A stretch of DNA of 64,000 nucleotides from Bacillota bacterium (GTDB lineage: Bacteria; Bacillota; Clostridia; Monoglobales; Firm-18). The notes under the pieces were generated by a model. That model worked only from the letters and a program-made list of their open reading frames with translations. It made no database searches and had not been told where the DNA came from. This document shows, piece after piece, positions 16,481-24,966 of the stretch; position 1 is the stretch's first letter, and every line of letters starts with the position of its first letter. Position numbers and translations under genes: made by a program. Where the stretch lies: positions 1-64,000 of the forward strand of contig JALOAJ010000007.1 of NCBI GenBank assembly GCA_023228885.1. The letters are read 5' to 3'.

Positions 16481-17961
16481 ATATCTTCACCCGCTTCATT
16501 TTTTATTATCGCACGCATTTTATGAAAATCAGCGCTTTGCTCAAACGCATAAGCGGCAGTCAGCAGTTTTGATTCGTCAAAGGCTTTGCCTATAATTTGC
16601 AAACCGATGGGCAAGCCGTCTTTGTCAAACCCGCAAGGAAGCGATAACGCGGGTAAACCTGCCATATTTACCCCGCAAGTGCAAAAATCGCTTTCATGCA
16701 TTTTAGTCGGATTATCGTTTTTTTCGCCTAACGCAAAAGCTGTCGTCATGGATGTGGGCGCAATTAAAATATCCGCCTGCCCAAGCGCTTTATCAAAATC
16801 GTTACGAATAACAGTTCTCACCTTTTGCGCTTTTTCGAAATAGTTTTTAAAGTTTTTTGCGCTTAGCGCAAATGTTCCCGCTATAATTCGCCGCTTGACT
16901 TCATCGCCAAACCCCTCGGCTCGTGTGTTTTCAAGCATTTCCGTTATGTCGTTGTATGAGCCGCTGCGATAGCCGTAGCGCACTCCGTCAAACCGCGCCA
17001 AGTTTGAACTGACCTCTGCCGCAGAAATAATATGGTATGCGGCAAGCGCATATTTGGCGGACGGTATCGCACATTCCGAAAGTTCCGCCCCTAAAGATGA
17101 CAAAACCTCAACAGCTGCAAGTACCGCTTTTTTTACCTGTTCATTTATACCTTCTTGCATATAATCGGATATAACCGCTATTTTCATTCCCGCCACGCCT
17201 TTGGTAAGAGCGGCTGTGTAATCAGCCTTTTCCATGTTGGCGCTTGTGCTGTCATTCGCATCATAACCCGCAATGGCATTTAGCGCAAGTGCGCCGTCGC
17301 GCACATCCTTTGTAAGCGGCCCTATTTGGTCTAAAGAGGATGCAAAACCAACGCAGCCAAACCGTGAAACAAGCCCATATGTTGGTTTTATGCCCACAAT
17401 CCCGCAAAAGGACGCCGGCTGACGAAGCGACCCGCCGCTATCCGAGCCAAGCGAAAACACCGCACTACCTGCGCTTACCGCCGCCGCCGAGCCACCGCTT
17501 GAGCCGCCGGGAGAACAGGCTGTGTTATAAGGGTTTTTTGTTGTTTTAAAGTAGGAGTTTTCTGTTGACGAGCCCATTGCAAATTCGTCCATATTAAGCT
17601 TACCCAGTATGGGGGAGTTTTCATCCTTGATTTTTGACACTACATATGCATCGTAAAAAGGCACAAAATTTTCAAGCATTTTAGATGCGCAGGTTGTTTT
17701 AACCCCATCTGTGCAAATGTTGTCTTTAATGGCGCAAGGCAGCCCTTCAAGGGGGGAAATGTTTTTTCCTTTTGCAATTTTTTCGTCAACCTTTTTAGCC
17801 GTTTTTAGTGCATCCTCGTTCGTACGCTCTAAATAACAATTTAAAATTTGTTCTGTTTTGTCCGCTCGTTCAATCACCGATTTTGTTATTTCTACGCTTG
17901 TAACTTGTTTGTTTATCAGCATATCGTGAAGTTCGTGAGCAGTTTTATCGTAAAGATTCAA
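16477..17961 (-). CDS. gatA: Asp/Glu-tRNA(Asn/Gln) amidotransferase subunit A
   Basis: A 494-residue amidase-signature subunit that hydrolyses glutamine and channels ammonia to GatB. The Ser-cisSer-Lys triad is visible: the Lys in PCAIKDNI (near residue 80), and the serines in GGSSGGSAAAVSAG and SDSGGSLRQPASFCG (near 155 and 180). Length matches the family. It is the middle gene of gatCAB, 18 bases after gatC and overlapping gatB by 4 bases. Confidence 0.97.
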   Translation of the reverse strand: MNLYDKTAHELHDMLINKQVTSVEITKSVIERADKTEQILNCYLERTNEDALKTAKKVDEKIAKGKNISPLEGLPCAIKDNICTDGVKTTCASKMLENFVPFYDAYVVSKIKDENSPILGKLNMDEFAMGSSTENSYFKTTKNPYNTACSPGGSSGGSAAAVSAGSAVFSLGSDSGGSLRQPASFCGIVGIKPTYGLVSRFGCVGFASSLDQIGPLTKDVRDGALALNAIAGYDANDSTSANMEKADYTAALTKGVAGMKIAVISDYMQEGINEQVKKAVLAAVEVLSSLGAELSECAIPSAKYALAAYHIISAAEVSSNLARFDGVRYGYRSGSYNDITEMLENTRAEGFGDEVKRRIIAGTFALSAKNFKNYFEKAQKVRTVIRNDFDKALGQADILIAPTSMTTAFALGEKNDNPTKMHESDFCTCGVNMAGLPALSLPCGFDKDGLPIGLQIIGKAFDESKLLTAAYAFEQSADFHKMRAIIKNEAGEDI

Positions 17962-17979
17962 AAAAACCAGTCCCTTCTG

Positions 17980-18267
17980 TTATTCCACTACCGTTGGCAC
18001 AACGAAACAGCCATCGTGGCTGTCCGGCGCATTTTTCAGCAGGTCGTCCCTGTTATAATTATTTGTAACAACATCTTTGCGCAGCACATTTTGCAAGACT
18101 ATGCCGTGAAAGGTGGGCTCTACACCGCTTGTATCCACATCTTTTAGCATATCGGCATAGCGGGCAATAACCTCCAGTTCGCAAATTAACTTTTCGCTTT
18201 GCTTGCTATCAATTTTGATATGAGCAAGCTTTGCAGCGTGCTCCGCTTCTTTTGCGGTGATTTTCAT
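17980..18267 (-). CDS. gatC: Asp/Glu-tRNA(Asn/Gln) amidotransferase subunit C
   Basis: A 95-residue small subunit that wraps around GatA and stabilises it. It carries the typical pattern AAKLAHIKI, a helical middle, VDTSGVEPTFH and LRKDVV, with DSHDGCFVVPTVVE at the C-terminus. The start is set at 18267 because AGGAGG abuts the upstream in-frame ATG at 18276 but is 9 bases from this one. It is the first gene of gatCAB, 60 bases after ligA. Confidence 0.93.
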   Translation of the reverse strand: MKITAKEAEHAAKLAHIKIDSKQSEKLICELEVIARYADMLKDVDTSGVEPTFHGIVLQNVLRKDVVTNNYNRDDLLKNAPDSHDGCFVVPTVVE

Positions 18268-18327
18268 AAAAACCATCCTCCTATCAATACTATTTAATGC
18301 CTTTTTTATTATATATTAAAATAAAAT

Positions 18328-20307
18328 CTATTGCAACATTGATATAAATTCATCTTCATCAACTATTTTTATCCCTAATTCTTGGGCTTTTGCCAACTTA
18401 CCGCCCGCCTCACTGCCTGCAACGACATAATCCGTCTTTTTTGAAACGCTGCTTGATACCTTCCCGCCCCGGCTTTCTATTTCGGCTGCCGCTTGCTCTC
18501 TTTTAAATGTTGGCAAAGTTCCGGTTAACACAAATGTCTTTCCTGCAAAGCGGTTATCCGATTTATTATTTTCGTATGTTAATTCAACCCCCGCAAAACG
18601 CAATTTGTTGACAATATCAATGGCTTTATCATTGTTAAAAAAATCGACTATGCTTTGCGCGATTGCTTCGCCCACATCAGGCACCAGCGAAAGTTCGTCC
18701 GCTTTTGCCCCAATAAGAGAATCTATACTACCAAAATGCTGTGCCAACGCTTTTGCCGTTTGGCTGCCCACATGCCGAATGCCAAGCGCATATATCACCC
18801 TGTCAAGCCCTGCATCTTTCGATTTTTCAATTGCCGCAAGCAAGTTAGAAACGGATTTTTCCGCCATTCGTTCTAATTTTAATAAATCATCCTTTTTCAA
18901 GTAATATAAATCCGCACCCGATTGTATTAAATTATTGCTTACAAGCTGAGCGGAAACGGCGTCGCCCATGCCGTCTATATCCATTGCGCCGCGCGATGCA
19001 AAGTGTATTATGTTTCGAACAAGCTGTGCAGGGCAAAGCGGGTTCACACATCGTACCGCCGCTTCGCCTTCCTCGCGAACCACCGCATTTTGGCAGGCGG
19101 GGCAAAAGCGAGGCATTTCAAAAATTCTCTCCGCTCCCGTTCGTTTTTCTTTGATGCTTTGCGTTACTTCAGGTATTATTTCGCCCGCTTTTTGAATAAC
19201 AACGGTGTCGCCTATTCGTATATCCTTTGCAAGTATATTATCAATGTTATGCAGTGTCGCCTTTGACACAACCGAGCCGGATATGTTTACCGGCATTAAA
19301 ACCGCGTTTGGGGTTAGCACACCCGTTCTGCCCACCTGCACAATTATATCGGTGAGCATCGTTTCCTTTTGCTCGGGAGGATATTTATATGCCACAGCCC
19401 ATTTAGGCGCTTTTGCGGTGCTACCCAAAGCTTGCCGCTGTGCAAAGGAGTTCACCTTTACAACAGCGCCGTCAATATCAAAGGAGAAGTTTTCCCTTTC
19501 TTTGTCCAGACGGTCGATTTCGGCTAAAACATCTTTTATATGGGTAAACACTTTAAAAGAGGGCACAACCTTAAACCCCATTGTTTTTAGAAACTTAAGC
19601 CCTTCGGAATGTGAAAAGATTGACGCCCCGTTTATTTGCTGAATGTTAAATACGAAAATATCAAGCCCTCTTTCGGCGGTTATTCTGCTGTCAAGCTGGC
19701 GCAATGAACCCGCCGCGGCATTTCTTGGGTTTGCAAACATTCGCAAACCGCTTTGTTGCTGTCGCTCATTCAACCTGTTAAAGCTGTCGGCAGGCATAAA
19801 AACTTCACCGCGCACCTCTAAGTATTGGGGTGCATTATCTAATTTAAGCGGAATACTTTTTATTGTTCTTAAATTTTGCGTAATATCTTCGCCCACCGAG
19901 CCGTCGCCTCGTGTCGAGCCGCGTAGGAACAACCCGTTTTCAAATTCCAACGAAACGGAAAGCCCGTCTATTTTGGGCTCAACAACATATTGCACCGCTT
20001 GTCCGTCAAGCGCTTTTTTCACACGGTTATCAAAACTTTCAACATCTGCCTTGGAAAACACATCATTTAAGCTTTCCATAGGGATGGCGCGAACTACCCT
20101 GTCAAAGATGTCAAGCGGCTTTCCGCCCACCCTTTGGGTTGGGGAATCAGATGTGATTAGGCTTGGGTTTTGCCCCTCCAAGTTTTGCAGCTCTATCATT
20201 AGGCTGTCATATTCAAAATCGGATATAGTGGGGTTGTCCTCAACATAATAGCTGTAATCATGCTGTTTTATTTGCTCTCTTAGCTTTAATATTTTTTCTT
20301 CAATCAT
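18328..20307 (-). CDS. ligA: NAD+-dependent DNA ligase LigA
   Basis: A 659-residue ligase that seals nicks in DNA replication and repair using NAD+. Domains in order: Ia (DYSYYVEDNPTISDFEYD), adenylation domain with the nucleophilic Lys in VEPKIDG (about residue 112), OB fold (VGRTGVLTPNAVL), four-Cys zinc finger (CPACQNAVV, CVNPLCPAQ), helix-hairpin-helix region (LGIRHVGSQTAKALAQHFG) and a C-terminal BRCT domain (FAGKTFVLTGTLPTFKREQA). The start at 20307 has GGGGGAT 5 bases upstream; longer in-frame starts lack a site. A sigma-A promoter lies 56-84 bases upstream, so ligA heads ligA-gatC-gatA-gatB. Confidence 0.97.
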   Translation of the reverse strand: MIEEKILKLREQIKQHDYSYYVEDNPTISDFEYDSLMIELQNLEGQNPSLITSDSPTQRVGGKPLDIFDRVVRAIPMESLNDVFSKADVESFDNRVKKALDGQAVQYVVEPKIDGLSVSLEFENGLFLRGSTRGDGSVGEDITQNLRTIKSIPLKLDNAPQYLEVRGEVFMPADSFNRLNERQQQSGLRMFANPRNAAAGSLRQLDSRITAERGLDIFVFNIQQINGASIFSHSEGLKFLKTMGFKVVPSFKVFTHIKDVLAEIDRLDKERENFSFDIDGAVVKVNSFAQRQALGSTAKAPKWAVAYKYPPEQKETMLTDIIVQVGRTGVLTPNAVLMPVNISGSVVSKATLHNIDNILAKDIRIGDTVVIQKAGEIIPEVTQSIKEKRTGAERIFEMPRFCPACQNAVVREEGEAAVRCVNPLCPAQLVRNIIHFASRGAMDIDGMGDAVSAQLVSNNLIQSGADLYYLKKDDLLKLERMAEKSVSNLLAAIEKSKDAGLDRVIYALGIRHVGSQTAKALAQHFGSIDSLIGAKADELSLVPDVGEAIAQSIVDFFNNDKAIDIVNKLRFAGVELTYENNKSDNRFAGKTFVLTGTLPTFKREQAAAEIESRGGKVSSSVSKKTDYVVAGSEAGGKLAKAQELGIKIVDEDEFISMLQ

Positions 20308-20362
20308 ATTATCCCCCATTTTTATCGTACGAAATTTACACCACAAAATTATTTACCCCTAC

Positions 20363-20391
20363 ATTATACCAAACCTCTTAAAAATTGACAA
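20363..20391 (-). promoter_or_regulatory. Sigma-A promoter of ligA-gatCAB
   Basis: On the minus strand TTGTCA (complement of 20386-20391) and TATAAT (complement of 20363-20368) are separated by exactly 17 bases. This is a near-consensus housekeeping promoter, 56 bases upstream of the ligA start. Confidence 0.8.
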
Positions 20392-20406
20392 GATAAAAAC
20401 AAGCTA

Positions 20407-21084
20407 TTAAAACTGAATATTTGTGTATGCCTGTGGAATTTTGCCGACGATTATTGCATCGGTCAGCGGCATTGCGGTAGTGACCGTTGCAGAGATGCTT
20501 CCGGCAGGCAGCAGCGCATTTATCGTCATATCTATTTCTATTGACGATTCATGCTTTGTTTGGTTGATTCCGACACTTGAAAAGGAATTTGAAAACCTGA
20601 CATCAATCATTCCCAATGTAATTAATTTCATCGGTATTTTAGGACCTCTGCCTGCAAGAAGCTCATTGCCGAAAAGGCTGCCCAACGGAACTCCAATAGG
20701 CTGTGTCTGCGTTTCATCGATTTTATTTTGAATTTCGATGGCAAGCTGCGATTTTAAAATATTCAGTTTTGCCGTGTTGGCAATTATTGCGGAAATATCG
20801 CCCGATGAATCTTTTTGTATGTCGAACAGCGAAGAATAGTCAATGTTTTTTGAATAAGCCTGCTTTAAAACCGATTCGTTAATTATTATTGTGCACACCG
20901 ATTTGGCTTTTGATTCCGCGGCGGAAAAAGCAATCGGCAAAAAATGCGACCTTATCGCAACCGCTATGTAAAAAAGTATTGGCAATATAATAAAAATAAA
21001 TATCAATAGCATTACGGTTTTTCTGTTTCTTCTGCATAGGTACCCGAAATGTGAGCCGAATTTACTTGCAATGATTTTCATCAT
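20407..21084 (-). CDS. yunB: Sporulation protein YunB
   Basis: A 225-residue membrane-anchored protein needed for normal spore formation in Bacillus; biochemical role unknown. It has a basic N-terminus, one membrane segment (VMLLIFIFIILPILFYIAVAI, broken here for length) near residues 22-43, then an extracytoplasmic domain with INESV, PIGVPLGSLFGNELLAGRGPKI split across the family's conserved G-x-P-x-G core, and C-terminal IVGKIPQAY. ATG codons at 21084 and 21081 follow GGGGTGA. A CATACATT box (complement of 21101-21108) matches the sigma-E -10 consensus, but the -35 is weak and the leader would be very short. It is transcribed alone. Confidence 0.85.
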   Translation of the reverse strand: MMKIIASKFGSHFGYLCRRNRKTVMLLIFIFIILPILFYIAVAIRSHFLPIAFSAAESKAKSVCTIIINESVLKQAYSKNIDYSSLFDIQKDSSGDISAIIANTAKLNILKSQLAIEIQNKIDETQTQPIGVPLGSLFGNELLAGRGPKIPMKLITLGMIDVRFSNSFSSVGINQTKHESSIEIDMTINALLPAGSISATVTTAMPLTDAIIVGKIPQAYTNIQF

Positions 21085-21141
21085 ATTCACCCCATTAGTT
21101 AATGTATGCGAAAGGGGGGTGTAAAGTTCATACAAATAATA

Positions 21142-21169
21142 AAGCCGGCTTGCCAAAGCAAGCCGACTT
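21142..21169 (-). terminator. Rho-independent terminator of the serine recombinase gene
   Basis: An 11-bp stem with one mismatch (21142-21152 with 21159-21169) around a 6-base loop, followed on the minus strand by TTATTATTTG. It lies 25 bases after the recombinase stop. Confidence 0.75.
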
Positions 21170-21193
21170 ACTGATTTTTAAACTAAAACGGTG

Positions 21194-22876
21194 TTACTTT
21201 AATCCGTTTTCGTATGCCTGAACCATTTTCTTAAAAGTGTGTCCCGAACGAACTGCGGGTTTTGATATAAACTTTTCATGGTCTTCGCCTGTGAAAATCT
21301 TAATTTCAAGCCTTACATAAGATGCTTCAGCTACATTTTTTTCGGGCGTTGCATAAATTCTATCAATATATTTTTCAATAAAGGCCTTATTTATTATTCC
21401 GTTTTGCGCATCTTTCCCTGCTTGACGCAAAACTTTGCGGATGGTGTCAATATGTGTTTTAAATTCACTGCGTGAATTTTGCTGTTTCTCAAGTTCCAAA
21501 AGCTCAATTTCAGCCTTTTCAATGTTTTTGGTGCACTCATTGTTCATGGATAAAAAATCCCTGTCCGACAGCTGACCGCTTACATTATAGCCAAGCAGCT
21601 TGCTTTTTTTTCTGTTTTCCGTTTCTATCCTTTTTTTTAATTTTTTTATTTCCTTTGCAAAGTTGTTTGTTTCCTCCAAGCTTTTATACATCTCAATGTA
21701 TCTATCAATCAGCTTTTCGCTGTCTATTGATGTTTCACGGAACACCTCAAACAAAATCGGCTTAATTTCATCTTCGTAAATTGCAAACGACGGGCAAGAA
21801 TCCGCCCCATTGTTTATCTTTCCGCTGCAAATCCACTTGCTGTTTGCTTTTCCATTTTTGCTTTTGGATTCGCGACGATAATATGCTTTGCCGCAATGGG
21901 AACAATACAGCTTACCTGTCAATAAATTTGCATGGTTGCACTTGTTTTGTCTGCTTTTAACATCTCGGCTTCGCTTTTTTAAAACAGCGTTTGCCGTTTC
22001 CCAAAGCTCCTCGCTAACGATTGCGGGAACGATGTCGCCTGTTTCATCTTTAAACATTATCCATTCTTCGGGAGGCAAAAATTTTTGCTTTTTGGTGAAC
22101 ATATCAACAATTTTTACCTTATTGCCCACATAGTAGCCTTTGTATTTTGGGTTTGAAATTGTGTTGGAGATGGTGGAATGGCTGATTTTATTGCCGTTGC
22201 GATTTCGATAACCCCTATCCCAAAGGATATTTTCAATCTGTTTCATGCTATATTCGTTGGTTGCGTAAAGCTCGAAAAGTTGCCGAACCATTTGCGCTTC
22301 CGGCTCGTTAATTTTAAGCTTTTTATTGTCTTTATCATAGCCAAACATACGGCTGTTGCCAAGAACCACATTGTTTTTGATTGCCTGCTGATGCCCAAAC
22401 CTAATGCGGCTGGACAATTTTCTAAGCTCGTCTTGCGCAATGCTTGCCATAATGGTAAGGCGAAGTTCGCTGTCTTCGTCAAAGGTGTTAATGTTGTCAT
22501 TTTGAAAAAAGACACCCACATTGCTTGCCAACAGTTGGCGGGTGAAACTTATGCTGTCTAAGGTGTTGCGGGCGAAACGAGAAATTTCTTTTGTGACAAC
22601 CAAATCAAACTTGCCGCTTTCTCCATCCCTTATCATATTATGAAAATTCTCACGCTTTAGGGTGGAAATGCCGGATAAACCTTCGTCAATGTACCCTTCG
22701 ACAAAAGCCCAATTCTTATTGTTTTTTATAAATTCGGTATAATACGAAATTTGATTGTCAAGAGAATTAAGTTGTTCGTCTTTTTCGCTTGAAACACGAG
22801 CATAAAAAGTTACCCTAAGAGGCATATCATATATAGATTTTGCCTTCATTTCTTGGCGTATTGCGTGTAAATCCAT
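21194..22876 (-). CDS. Large serine recombinase (site-specific integrase)
   Basis: A 560-residue serine integrase. The N-terminal resolvase domain has the catalytic serine in YARVSSEKDEQ (S29), EGYIDEGLSG, LVVTKEISRFARN and the E-helix. A recombinase domain follows (FGYDKDNKKLKINEPEAQMVRQLF), then a zinc ribbon (CSHCGKAYYRRES, WICSG, DSCPS) and a coiled coil near residues 390-450. Such enzymes integrate phages and mobile elements. All motifs look intact, but there is no element cargo: spore and regulatory genes flank it. The ATG at 22876 is preferred (GGGGTG nearby). A small gene lies directly upstream and may be its partner. Confidence 0.9.
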   Translation of the reverse strand: MDLHAIRQEMKAKSIYDMPLRVTFYARVSSEKDEQLNSLDNQISYYTEFIKNNKNWAFVEGYIDEGLSGISTLKRENFHNMIRDGESGKFDLVVTKEISRFARNTLDSISFTRQLLASNVGVFFQNDNINTFDEDSELRLTIMASIAQDELRKLSSRIRFGHQQAIKNNVVLGNSRMFGYDKDNKKLKINEPEAQMVRQLFELYATNEYSMKQIENILWDRGYRNRNGNKISHSTISNTISNPKYKGYYVGNKVKIVDMFTKKQKFLPPEEWIMFKDETGDIVPAIVSEELWETANAVLKKRSRDVKSRQNKCNHANLLTGKLYCSHCGKAYYRRESKSKNGKANSKWICSGKINNGADSCPSFAIYEDEIKPILFEVFRETSIDSEKLIDRYIEMYKSLEETNNFAKEIKKLKKRIETENRKKSKLLGYNVSGQLSDRDFLSMNNECTKNIEKAEIELLELEKQQNSRSEFKTHIDTIRKVLRQAGKDAQNGIINKAFIEKYIDRIYATPEKNVAEASYVRLEIKIFTGEDHEKFISKPAVRSGHTFKKMVQAYENGLK

Positions 22877-23029
22877 CCTTGCACCCCGTTGATTTTTGAT
22901 TATTAACATGGTTTCGTTAAACCATCACTTTCTAAATATAATTTTAACATAACGAAATACAAATAGCAACACAAAAAACACGCGAAGGGGGTTTTACGCC
23001 TTTTGCGTGAATTTGGCAAAATCGGCGAT

Positions 23030-23203
23030 TTAGTTGAAATTATGTGCCTGTCTTTTGGCGGACGAACGATAACTTGCGTTAATTAAGTTTTTAATTTTGT
23101 TGCGCTCTGTTTCAGTAATAATACCCCCATGGTATAAATAGCTGTTATAATAGTTTAGCCAAATTTGAGTTGCAATGGATTGTTTTTGATTTTCAAATCT
23201 CAA
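23030..23203 (-). CDS. Small SHOCT-like protein upstream of the recombinase
   Basis: A 57-residue protein starting at a TTG with AAAGGGGG 7 bases upstream. The central segment IWLNYYNSYLYHGGIITETE followed by RNKIKNLI resembles the SHOCT-type helix-turn-helix pattern (L-x2-x-GIIT-x-E-E). From memory, similar short ORFs often precede Clostridial serine recombinases, so it may be a recombination directionality or accessory factor; that is inference. The longer in-frame reading from 23317 has no convincing ribosome site. Confidence 0.55.
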   Translation of the reverse strand: MRFENQKQSIATQIWLNYYNSYLYHGGIITETERNKIKNLINASYRSSAKRQAHNFN

Positions 23204-23412
23204 CTGCACACCCCCTTTTATGTTAGTATGGTAATTATTTGGGCGTTTATGCGGCATTGAATTGTAGGCGGTGGGCAAAAATTTAAATAAGGCAATCCTT
23301 GACAAATTTAATTTCATATATTAATATAAACTTGTTCCTGCTTAACGAAGTTTAAAATACGGCTGTGCAAATACCCGCATATAGGCATAAAAACTTACAA
23401 GGATGGTTTTCA

Positions 23413-24966
23413 ATGTATAAGGTGATTATTGCCGATGATGAAAAGTTTATAAGAAACGGGCTTTCTAAATTTATAACCGGTGAAAAACTGGGGTTTAATG
23501 TTGTGCAAAGTTTTTCCGATGGGTTTGAAGCAATAGAATATATCAGGGAAAATAATGTTGATGTTGTGCTGACGGATATTCGCATGCTAAAAGTTACGGG
23601 AATAGAGGTTGCTAAATTTGTATATGAAAACAAGCCGGATATAAAAGTTGTTTTAATAAGCGGGTATAAAGAATTTGAGTACGCGAAAAAGGCAATGGAA
23701 TTTGGCGTTAAGCATTATATTTTAAAGCCTACCGACTTTGACGAAGTTAGAGATGTTTTCAAAGAATTAAAAGAACTGCTTGACAAAGAGCAGGAGGCGC
23801 AAAAAGAACAGGAAAACTATCGGGAGCTCCTTAGCAGCTTGAAAGAAGAATTTTATATCGACTTGTGTTTAGATGCCTTTAGGGATAAAGGAGTGCTGAT
23901 GAAAAAGGTTCGCACCCTTGGGTTTTCCGATAATATCAACGCTTGCCCGTGCGCTATTATGAATATTGAAATGGAGCAATATGAATATTATTCCACATTA
24001 AAGTGGAAGTATGGCAAAGACCGTCTTATGAATGTTTTTAGCAATATGTTTAATGTCGTGCAGGATGATTTAGAGTCGTTTTTGGTGTATCAGCGAAACA
24101 AACATATTAAACTGTTTGTAATATCAGGGATGCCTGTAAATATTGATGTGTTTAAGAAGAAATGCGAGGATAAAATAAAAGAGCTGTTAGTTCAGTTAAA
24201 AGAATTTTTTTGCACAGATTTTTATTTAGCGGACATTGGGTGGTTTCATAATATTTACGGGGTTGCGGAATTTAATGGCAACACGGACAAGCCCACCGAC
24301 AACGAGGAAGCCTTGTTAGAAAAATACAATCTTTTAATTTCACATATAACAAGCGGCAATGCGGATGAAGTTCAAAGTATTTTTGACAGCTTTGCACGCA
24401 AGGTTTCAGAATATACCTTGGACGATGTTAAAAGCTGGGTACACGACATTCTTTCGCAAATGTACGGGCGCCTTGAAACAATATTCGGGGTTGATGTATC
24501 AAAAATCGGCGCTAAGAAATATGATTATGAAAATATATTTCTGATTGATGATAAAATAGTTATTTTGGAAAGGTGTCAAAAGGCTGTATCCGATATTACC
24601 AAATATGTTAAAACAAAAAAATTAACCACCAATGACATTGTTATTGCAAATGCAAAAAAGTATATTGACGAAAATTATGATAAAGACATTTCTATGCAAG
24701 ATGTGGCTGATTTTGTATATTACAGCTCGAAATATTTTAGCAGGCTGTTCAAAGAGCTCACGGGGGAAAGATTTAGCGAATATCTTGTGAAAATAAGGAT
24801 GAATCGGGCAATAGAGCTGTTAAAAGACGGTGAAAGACCGGATAAGGTAAGCGCAAAGGTTGGTTATCGAGATTCAAAGTATTTTGCCAGAATGTTTAAG
24901 CAATACACGGGGTATTCACTAAAGGAATATGCACTTTTGCTAAATGAGGTGGGTAATGATGGTTAA
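23413..24966 (+). CDS. YesN-type response regulator with AraC DNA-binding domain
   Basis: A 517-residue response regulator. Residues 1-125 form a receiver domain (ADDEK acid pocket, phospho-acceptor D55 in VVLTDIRM, Lys in LKPTDF). A long linker (about 150-410) follows, then a C-terminal AraC pair of helix-turn-helix motifs (about 415-510: ISMQDVADFVYYSSKYFSRL, ...VGYRDSKYFARMFKQYTGYS). This layout is usual for Firmicute YesMN systems that sense extracellular glycans and switch on ABC import and glycan-degrading genes. The ATG at 23413 has AAGGATGG about 7 bases upstream. It overlaps the kinase gene by 8 bases. Its probable targets are the ABC and degradation genes starting at 26927. Confidence 0.92.
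   Translation: MYKVIIADDEKFIRNGLSKFITGEKLGFNVVQSFSDGFEAIEYIRENNVDVVLTDIRMLKVTGIEVAKFVYENKPDIKVVLISGYKEFEYAKKAMEFGVKHYILKPTDFDEVRDVFKELKELLDKEQEAQKEQENYRELLSSLKEEFYIDLCLDAFRDKGVLMKKVRTLGFSDNINACPCAIMNIEMEQYEYYSTLKWKYGKDRLMNVFSNMFNVVQDDLESFLVYQRNKHIKLFVISGMPVNIDVFKKKCEDKIKELLVQLKEFFCTDFYLADIGWFHNIYGVAEFNGNTDKPTDNEEALLEKYNLLISHITSGNADEVQSIFDSFARKVSEYTLDDVKSWVHDILSQMYGRLETIFGVDVSKIGAKKYDYENIFLIDDKIVILERCQKAVSDITKYVKTKKLTTNDIVIANAKKYIDENYDKDISMQDVADFVYYSSKYFSRLFKELTGERFSEYLVKIRMNRAIELLKDGERPDKVSAKVGYRDSKYFARMFKQYTGYSLKEYALLLNEVGNDG

Noticed and set aside
19643..20248. 201-codon plus-strand open frame
   Set aside because: Antisense of ligA, low-complexity Ser-rich translation typical of shadow frames.
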